Part shown: positions 31,611 through 39,337 of the stretch, one piece after another | Position numbering within the stretch: the stretch's first letter is position 1 | How the letters are laid out: each line of letters opens with the position of its first letter | The notes under the pieces: model-generated | Told to the model about the DNA's origin: nothing | Databases searched by the model: none | Seen by the model: only the letters and a program-made list of their open reading frames with translations | Translations under genes and position numbers: made by a program | Assembly: GCA_016758965.1 (NCBI GenBank) | Contig: JAEPRB010000319.1 | Coordinates: 1-39,337 of the forward strand | Length of the DNA: 39,337 bases | Source: Circinella minor | Taxonomy: Eukaryota; Mucoromycota; Mucoromycetes; Mucorales; Lichtheimiaceae | Direction of reading: 5' to 3'

Positions 31611-34521
31611 TCACTCTTCACTTTTATAAGTATAAATCTTGACACTACCATCTAAATAACATTAATGTAATATAATAACAATAACAATATCGTAGATATA
31701 TATTAATATATATTAGTATATCAATACCAAGAAAAGAAAAGAGCATTTGTATATGCACTTATTATTATTGAGCAAATGATTGTGTAACACATACCATCGC
31801 CACATGAGAAAAGCAAAGGTCGGTATGGATGAAAAATCACATCTCTTACTTCCATATCTAAAACAGTATATAATGATAATAATAAATTACATAACGTAAC
31901 AGAAAAGTTAAACTTCTGTCTTATGGTGCCTTCTTTGTTGATTTTCATACAATGTATTATTTACCTTCATGTTCTTTCAATATCGCAGTAAGTTGACTTG
32001 TTGCCATATTAAATACAAATATTTGTCCATAAATGGTAGGGGCTAAAAGATAACGACCATTGGATGTAATCTTGACCAACCATGAGTTGGCATGGTAACT
32101 AGAAAAAAATAACATTAACTTTTTAGTTATAACAGATCATTTTGGATCTACACATGTAGTTGAGCTTTTTTTTTTCCGAGGATGCAGAAAAAAAAACTAC
32201 ACGTACTCTTCATGAGTAAATTTTTTGACTTGATCCAATTGAAATTTACCACCCCGGGTATTTGGATAAGTCAACTTGTGCAGTGTACATGTGTTTGGAA
32301 TTGAGGCTATTAGTGTTGTTGGTAGTAAAATACATTTGAAGTCAGTTTTATTGCATCCAGTATAACCTGAATAAGCCAAACCATTATACAAATTGTTACA
32401 TTCACTTATCAACCCACTTGTCAAAAAAAAGTTAAACTTACATATGCCTTCGCCAACATCACATATTTCTGCGCCACGACTAATAAACCACGCATGCTGA
32501 CTTCCTTTTTCTTGCTCTTCTTGTGGTGGATCTTGTTTACTCGAGGAAGAAGGAAGTGTATTTTCATCTTCCTGCTGCTGCTGTTGTATAACAGGAGGTG
32601 GATCAAGCCATCTAACAAACTTACCACAATCACAATAGGATGAATACATATCTTCAAATGTTTGCAGGAGCTGAAAATGAATATTCATTTAGTTCATTAG
32701 TATTATAATCAATCGTCTCTCTAAAAGTATATCTATATATTACCAAAGACTCTTCAAAGTCATAAAGGCGTAAATGACCATCACATGCAGCAAGGAAAAA
32801 TTTATTGCCAGTATTGGGGAGAAAAGAGATGGTAAATGCCATACAAGTAATTCCATCTTCCATTCGTGTCGAATCCAGCATTGTACTAAACATAAAGGGC
32901 AAAAAATGTTTTTTACGCTATATTATCAATAATCAAATCTCATCCATTATCTTAAACAGAAAAGAGAAAATTACTTACATCCAATCCTGATCCATCTGCC
33001 ATTTAATAATATACCCATCTTGACTTGTCGTAATAAAATAATTTTTTTCTTTAAACACGAGTGATTTTATGCAAAGTATTTCCTCTTCATGACCATATAA
33101 TTCAGCTACTCGTTGACCAGTTTCAACATTGAAAATCTTATATCATTATAACATAAAAAAAATAGTCAATTACTTTGATCAACTTAGTTTTTTATTATAT
33201 TTCTATTACCTTGACAGGACACGGCATAATATGATTATCTTCATCTTGTGCTGACCATCGAAATCGATCTTTCAGTTTACCACCTGCAACTAAAAGTTCT
33301 TGACTATCGACAAATTGTCCACAATAAAATTCTTCAATATTTATTTCTTTCGAATCTCGTAATCTACGAATCATTTTGAATTCATTTGTAACGTCCCATA
33401 ATTTAATGAAACCAACACTTGAAAATGTGGCAAGGAGTGTACCATCAGGTGATAATGTCATACCAACAATGGCCGCTAAATAAATATGATCAATAAATAG
33501 CATATTCCCATTAATTATCTAATTAAATAACTTTTTGTACTGTATAAAGAAAAAAAAAGAGGTTTTTATAGAATAGGATAAAAAAATAAACTGTAATTTA
33601 CCTTGATCACTGATATGATAATTGAGAGAAGCTAAAGGATGATCCTCATTTATAACATCGAGCATTGGATATTCAGTGTCCGCATGGAAACGCCAAAATG
33701 TATCAGGATATTGTTGTGACAGACTATCAACAACTTCTGGGTCATACACATAATCTTCAATTCTGGGTCGTGGAGGTAAAATAGGTTGTTGCTTTTTATT
33801 ATCCAAAAAGAAAAGGTATATGTATCAATAAAAGGAGAAAAAAAAAGCGTTTAAGTATATCAGCTTCGAAACAAAAGGTAACAGTCTCTGTATATATAAA
33901 AATCAATAATAATAATAATAAAAAAAGAACCTTGACGCGTCCTCGTTTTGTTGTATTCAATTTTTTCGTCTTTGTTTTTGTTTTGGCAACACCACGACCT
34001 CGTCGACGCTTTCTACCTCTACCACCTCCTTTACTGAGGGTATCATTTACAACTTGAGCAGTAGTCATATTGATTCGTTTGTTACGAAGTGGAGGAAGCA
34101 AATCTGCTTGGTCAAGCAAATCATCCGTGTCAACTTCATCTACCTCATCGCTTGAGCTATTGTTGTTATCAGTGCTCATAGTGGAAGGTGTGTCATCGTT
34201 AATATAAGGGACTATTTCATTCTTTGATGTTTTATTTCGTTTCCGTAATTTACTTGCTTCTTTTGATATCAATTGAGCAATTTTACTATTCGGGTCCAAG
34301 GATGATGGTAATAGTGCTGGTGGTGATGATGCCGGTGACGTTGTTACTATGGTATTTTCAGCATTTTTACTACTGTCATCGTTACTTTTATTATTTTCTT
34401 GTTCTGTAGCAATATCAGTGGCAATAGTAGTGATATCGGTTGCTTCTGGCGTTTTTATGGATAAAGTTGTCAATGGTGGTGGCGAGTCACCATCCACGAT
34501 AATCATTTCATTTTCAGACAT
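31611..34521 (-). CDS. Unnamed WD40-repeat protein with AT-hook-like basic N-terminus
   Basis: Ten exons join in phase to 659 aa: 34521-33931, 33791-33602, 33475-33210, 33136-32979, 32885-32744, 32670-32442, 32366-32201, 32098-31965, 31857-31795 and 31651-31611. Residues 1-197 are low-complexity, acidic in places, ending in a basic GRGRKRRRGRG segment followed by KTKTKTKK, suggesting nuclear location and DNA or RNA binding. From about 261 on there are WD-type blades: SPDGTLLATFSSVGFIKLWD, ITTSQDGYIIKWQM, AACDGHLRLYDFEES, TSNGRYLLAPTIYGQIFVFN and HPYRPLLFSCGDDGSVKIYT. Conserved-looking blocks such as LDSTRMEDGITCMAF and SYCDCGKFVRW suggest an old family, but I cannot name it. The first donor (AAG|GTTCTT) and the exon 7 donor (GT|GTAGTT) are weak, so those two junctions are less certain. 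It lies 142 bp downstream of the nitrilase gene on the same strand. Confidence 0.8.
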
Positions 34522-34663
34522 TTGGATTATAACGTGAGAGAAAGAAAAAGGAGAAAAGAAAAAAGAAAAACCACTTTTGATTGTCTATTTGTTTTTATTC
34601 TTGTTTTGTTTGATTGATTTTGGGTGATGGGAACACAAAAAAAAAAGTTATCGGGAATCGCCA

Positions 34664-35945
34664 CTAGTATATTTTAGGATACACATCATTTTTTCGATGG
34701 GTCATTACTGGCATTTCTGCTCTTATCTTTTCTAAATAGTCTAAATCGATAGGTGCAATTGCAAGACTTGGTGTAGTGCTTTCACTGGCTCTTGCAATTA
34801 CAGTACCCCATGGATCAATAATCTATATTATTTCTATATCAGTAAAATCCTCATCACCCAAGTTTTCAAAATGGTGAAAGTCTATTTTGTTTTGTCCCGA
34901 AAAAAAAAAGAATGCATAATATGTAATATATAATATATATATATATTTACCATAGAATTCCCAAAACTGGATCGTTTTGAGTTATGCTGCCCAATCTGAG
35001 CAGCTGCAATAACATATGTTTGTGTTTCAATTGCACGAGCGCGTAGTAAAGGTCTATATAAAAATACGCGAGCATTTGAATCGTTCGTTATCCGCGACAA
35101 TTATTGATGTTTAGTCAAACATGATAACTCTTTTTAAAATTTAATCACTTACTCCCAATGTGCCTGTCCTGTTTTTACAGTAAATGCACTTGGAAAAGTC
35201 AAAATATCAGCACCACGGTGTCGTTGAGCAATTGATAATTCGGCAAAGCGAAGGTCATAGCAAGTTTGTTGAGCTACATTTCCAATAGGTGTTAACACTG
35301 GATCTGGGATGATATCGCCACTACGCGTAGAATCACTTTCCATTAATCGAGGACCATTTTTAATATCAACATCAAATAAATGAATTTTTCGATAAACAGA
35401 AACAACATTTCCTTCATCATTAATAAGCAAATGGGAATTATAAATTTGATCCGGTGATGAACTCTATAATCACATTGAGAAAGAAAGAGAGGTGTGGTTT
35501 GTGGAATTATATGTTAATTGGTTTCTAATAGATAAACAAAATTCACTTGACCAAAAATTAGTTTACCGCTTCATGTACTCCTATAGAAATCCAAATCCGT
35601 TTATCGCGTGCTGATTCTTGCAAACTTTTTACGAATGACGATTCCTTTAAACTTGTTGTTAATTGTATTGATTCTTTTGTTGATTCAGCAATGAAGTCAG
35701 ATGCTTCAGGGAAAAAAACCGTCTTTTATTATTATTATTATTATTTGGTTAGTTAGATTGTGAGTTAATCAGTAGAAAAAAAATATCGTTTTTTTTTTTA
35801 ATTACAAGTATGGGTCAGAATGACAAAAACTTACTTTGACACCTTGAGCAGCAGCACGTTCTACTAATTCACTGCATATGGTTGCATTTCGAGAGATGGC
35901 AGACGAAGCACAAAACTGAGCTACGGCAGCTAATGGCCAATTCAT
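34664..35945 (-). CDS. Nitrilase-family amidase, NIT1 / deaminated glutathione amidase type
   Basis: Carbon-nitrogen hydrolase. NIT1-type members (Nit2 in yeast) clear deaminated glutathione, a by-product of transaminases. Exons 35945-35835, 35722-35567, 35463-35153, 35053-34951 and 34822-34664 join in phase to 279 aa, the usual length for NIT1. The catalytic triad is intact: E43 in FFPEASDF, K115 in YRKIHLFDV and C157 in TCYDLRF. Other family blocks are GADILTFPSAFTVKTGQAHW, PLLRARAIETQTYVIAAAQ and the late IIDPWGTVIARA. No signal peptide is seen, so it should be cytosolic, or mitochondrial if another start is used. Specificity within the nitrilase family is inferred from block similarity. 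A TTA repeat lies inside the first intron. Confidence 0.92.
35726..35745. repeat. TTA trinucleotide repeat in nitrilase intron 1
   Basis: About six tandem TTA units just inside the 3' end of the first nitrilase intron (minus-strand gene), directly before the AG acceptor. A potential strain marker. Confidence 0.8.
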
Positions 35946-36638
35946 TGAAAATATGTAAAAAAGAAAAGGAAGGTGACAAATTGCAGGAACTTAAACTATA
36001 AGCTTTGTACCACCATCTTCATTTTGCATCATTTTATGATACAATTGTATCACTGTCTAACAACTAACTTTTTTTTATGTAAGCTGTATAATAATAATGA
36101 GTTACATATTTACATTATCTTTTTTCTTTTTACTTGGGTTAAAGAGCTTGTTTTATTTATTAAACCATGGCTTTATATTGAGTCGCTTTACAAATTCCTG
36201 TCGATAATAATTTATTACTGTAATAGTTTTTTGGATCCTATTATTCTTAAAGTTTTGTATCATAAAGTTAGTCTAGAGCCCCTCCCCTGCTGTCAATAGT
36301 ACAGTACTTCTTTACGAAGGCAGTTTGATATGTATTTTAATACCGGTGTACCCTGAAACCGAGCTTAGTTTATTTTATACCTTTACAATTTATACTATAT
36401 TACGTATTAATTTACATTTGATCTTTACAGTTCAACCTTTTTCTTTAAATAAACGGAACTCTTCCGTTACTCTAAACCTTATTTATTATTATTTTTTGCG
36501 AATGTTTGGGTGATACTCCTTTTTTTTTTTTTGGTGTGTATGTAATTATCAACAAAAATAATTATATGAACTTTTTTTTTCATGCCGTCTGCACTAGGGT
36601 AGCAGCGAACATTTTAAATGAAAACTTTTCGGCAACAA

Positions 36639-36677
36639 TCCCAGAAAAACATTCCAGTCGGGAGAATGTTGCTGGGA
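36639..36677. repeat. Nested hairpin
   Basis: Outer arms TCCCAG (36639-36644) and CTGGGA (36672-36677) enclose inner arms AACATTC (36648-36654) and GAATGTT (36664-36670). TGCTGGGA recurs at 36740-36747. It has no known counterpart and may be a remnant of a small foldback element. Confidence 0.5.
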
Positions 36678-38660
36678 GATGGGAGGGAAAAAAATTAAAG
36701 TATACAGAGGACTCTCAGCTTATTTTTGTTCAGTAATTTTGCTGGGAACTTGGGGTCAAAAATGAAAGCTCTCTAATTGTTTTTGTTGGGAAGATGGAAG
36801 ACCATCACCACACAATATTGTTTCTTTTATTTTTAATTGAAACAAACGTGGTACACGATTTACAATACTTTTTTATAATCTTGGTTTGATATCCGATGCA
36901 GTGCAACCTACTTTTTTTTTCCTTTGACATATTATTTACCAAGTAAATTATTAAACCTTGCATACTATTTACCCACGCATAGCAATAAAACTTACCCGAT
37001 ACTAGATAGAAGAAAACTATGTAATCCTATATTTTTTATTTTACATATATCCATACTATTAATATTATATAGATATATAGCTTTCTTTTTTGTTTTCCAT
37101 CAAGCTCTATTAGTAACCTATTTCATAGATAAACAGAGTTTATCAATGAACAACAATAAAATTGTTAACAAACCTCGTTTAGTTAAATATATCATTACAG
37201 ATAACACGTGCATAACATAATATCCTATGTATGTAATTAGCAACTGCATCAATTAGCTACTGTAAGACAGAGGGAATTATTGATCTTACGTAAATTTATC
37301 TAAATAACGGTATATTAAAGGGTGTGAAAATCAATGCCAAATACCTATATCACTAATATAGGTTTCATGTTGTCGAGTATAAACATAATAAATATATCAA
37401 TCTGCTTAGCTTCATGCGAACTGATTTTTTCATTACGTACTTACATTCGTTATCATTACAATTATGAAATGTATCTGTATAGATATTTATGACTTGCTAA
37501 TTTTCATTATAAGTATGTGATGAAACAATAATTTTAAAAAATAGAATTTGATTCTAAAATTGATGTGTATAAATATATATGAAAAAACACACATACACAC
37601 AAATTTTGTAAATTAAATTGCATTTATTCAGGTTATGTTTATGTTCTTTATATGTAATTCTTGAATATGGCTGTTATTTTCGTCTTTATTGTCACTCTCC
37701 AGTTTCTTCTACAATGCTGCGACATTCATTGTAATTATGATCATTGATAAATTAATCTATTTATTTATTTTCTCTCTCAAAATATCGAAATATCAAAATA
37801 GAAATTCAATATCTTTACAACTTTGTCAATAATAGCTTCTGTTTTTTCTGATAACAGGACAAGAGTATTTATTGTGTTCTGAATTGGTAAGTGATTACTT
37901 TTCATGTGACATTGTCAAACCCATATAATCCAATGATGGATTAAGATAAACACTATTACGCTGTTAAATAAAAAGGTACCATTTTGAAAGATCTAGAGAT
38001 CCGTGTAATTTAGCAGGTTAATCATTTGGCTGTATCGACCTTCTACCCCGCCTCCTTTCTTTTCTTACCACACATCATTACAACATATTAGCATCATTTA
38101 TAACTTATGTTATTATATTCATTTTTATCATCAACCTGTGTATATAAATTCATACTATGATAATAAGAAAGCTCTTAATTTCTATACCCTCACTTCATGA
38201 TATACAATATGTTCATCCAAATAAATTCATTAATAATATATGCATCAGTATGTTTTTTTTATAAAATTATAATGCTACTCTATTCTATGGATTGAACCCG
38301 TTCCTGATAAAAACTATTATTCAAAAAAAAAAGAACTACTTATCTCAGCATCATAGTAGTATATAGCAACCTATTTCTCTCATAATAAAACTTACATAAG
38401 TGTATATTCTTATTCTCACATTATATACGTATTTAATTATGCTGTTATATAATTACCATTCAATTTGTACATATCCTTCCAGCTGAACAAAATGAGAGTT
38501 TTTAACAACCAATTATTCCTTTATCAGAGTGATTCTATGCACCATACAAGAATTTCAGCTTTAGCTTTCAATATGTGTTTTTTTTTACTATGCTCATATG
38601 AATGGATGTTTTATTTGTCATAATCAGCCTCAGTTGAAAATTAGAGTTATATTCTGAGTG

Positions 38661-38662
<2 letters not shown>

Positions 38663-38692
<30 letters not shown>
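38663..38692 (+). repeat. A30 homopolymer
   Basis: Thirty uninterrupted A residues, the longest homopolymer in the window. It could be the tail of a retroposed sequence or a slippage product. No clear target duplication flanks it. Confidence 0.85.
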
Positions 38693-38694
<2 letters not shown>

Positions 38695-39008
38695 TGTATG
38701 TGATCCGACAATTGCTTTCTTTCCTTGATCGCACCATCACGATTGTCCAACAAGACAATAATGAATTGAGAGATCTTGAACGATTTATGAATCAAGTCAA
38801 AAATAATTTTAACTAAACTATATAAACTTATAAATAATTAAAAACTTTGTTTTTTTGTGTCCTTGCCAAAGTAAGAAAAAAAAAATTATTGTTGCAATCT
38901 AAAATAAAACAATAGGATAAAAGAGGGGGTCTGTGCTTTTTTCGGAGTTGGCTGTGAAACCAGTTTAATGCTCATATGCAAAAAGGAACACTTGTTACTT
39001 CCATTGTC

Positions 39009-39023
39009 ATTGCCATGGCAACC
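39009..39023. promoter_or_regulatory. RFX-type X-box
   Basis: ATTGCCATGGCAACC contains a 12-bp perfect palindrome, TTGCCATGGCAA, and fits the RFX/Crt1 X-box (GTNRCC N2 RGYAAC) except for A in place of the first G. It lies about 170 bp upstream of a TATA box at the window's right edge, a sensible position for a regulatory site. In yeast, Crt1 (an RFX protein) uses such sites to repress ribonucleotide reductase and other DNA-damage genes. Confidence 0.5.
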
Positions 39024-39181
39024 GTATTCCTTTACTCCATTACATCATTCCCTTCCATTTTTATCAATACAAGCTTATACTTTACATAGTAATTCTATTA
39101 CTCTGCGCTGTACTTGAAATGAACTAAATCAATAAGAAACTCGAAAAATAAAAAATTTAAACCGGTCACGCCAAAAAAAGT

Positions 39182-39240
39182 TATAAAAGAGCTTCATTTT
39201 TTCCCTCTTTTTTTCTTTTTTTCTTCTCTTTTCTTTAGTA
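39182..39240 (+). promoter_or_regulatory. Core promoter of a gene running off the right edge
   Basis: TATAAAAG at 39182-39189 is followed by a strong C/T tract (about 39197-39237), the usual layout of a fungal core promoter. The next ATG in range is 39320-39322 (MVCNQP, open to the window end), but a later start is equally possible. The gene itself cannot be identified. Confidence 0.4.
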
Positions 39241-39337
39241 ATAGATCTCTCCACTGGAGTGTATAAGTGCCTATAACACTTTACATTCTCAGCGAGATCC
39301 GGCATCAACCCAGTCAGTTATGGTCTGTAATCAGCCT

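Larger units (their letters stand above)
35946..39181. other. Gene-free right flank
   Basis: About 3.2 kb with no supported gene. The first bases upstream of the nitrilase start form its promoter. The open frames here (35973-36299, 36325-36513, 36506-36736, 36924-37220, 38568-38795) come from AT-rich DNA or homopolymers and have no motif. Notable structure: a nested hairpin at 36639-36677, a 30-nt A-run at 38663-38692 and an X-box at 39009-39023. Confidence 0.5.

Noticed and set aside
38289..38299. tRNA B-box-like GGGTTCAATCC on the minus strand
   Set aside because: Flanks do not form a T-stem and no A-box, acceptor stem or anticodon arm can be drawn.
1..39337. CRISPR array, prophage or bacterial operon
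   Set aside because: No regularly spaced repeats and no bacterial gene layout; introns show a eukaryotic genome.

Overview
The window looks like nuclear DNA of an early-diverging filamentous fungus, most likely Mucoromycota and probably Mucorales. It is strongly AT-rich. Its genes are split by short introns of about 80-180 bp with GTAAGT/GTATGT-type donors and TAG/CAG acceptors, and upstream regions carry long pyrimidine tracts. The gene set is fungal: an NsdD-type GATA factor, a chitin synthase with a myosin-motor-like domain, a copper-fist regulator and a Vnx1-type vacuolar antiporter. Genus and species cannot be read from the sequence.

I rebuilt eight protein genes, most by splicing; every spliced model closes in frame. 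Left to right: an NsdD-like GATA factor (minus, five exons, 416 aa); a STIMATE/YPL162C-type membrane protein (plus, three exons, 273 aa); a Vnx1-like monovalent cation/proton antiporter (minus, seven exons, 907 aa); a decayed pogo/Tigger-type DNA transposon (1257 bp, flanked by TA); a class V-type chitin synthase (plus, four exons, 1851 aa); a single-exon 355-aa protein with two copies of a PAH-like helical module; a copper-fist transcription factor (plus, five exons, about 399 aa); an unnamed WD40 protein with a basic AT-hook-like N-terminus (minus, ten exons, 659 aa); and a nitrilase of the NIT1 / deaminated-glutathione amidase type (minus, five exons, 279 aa).

Gene density is low, with gaps of 1-4 kb that hold simple repeats, short palindromes and possibly one decayed coding island (about 27.5-29.3 kb). 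The right edge has a promoter-like stretch (RFX-type X-box, TATA box, pyrimidine tract) for a gene that probably starts at or beyond the window end.

Functional links: the chitin synthase and the PAH-like protein are close in tandem (243 bp). The two likely vacuolar membrane proteins (STIMATE-type and Vnx1-type) are convergent neighbours. The nitrilase and WD40 genes are tandem with about 140 bp between them, and the WD40 gene ends tail-to-tail with the copper-fist gene about 100 bp apart. The strongest leads for something undescribed are the PAH-like two-module protein with five RRxS sites, the chitin synthase motor domain that keeps a P-loop but has lost its switch motifs, and the transposon ends built from seven copies of a 15-bp CENP-B-box-like unit.
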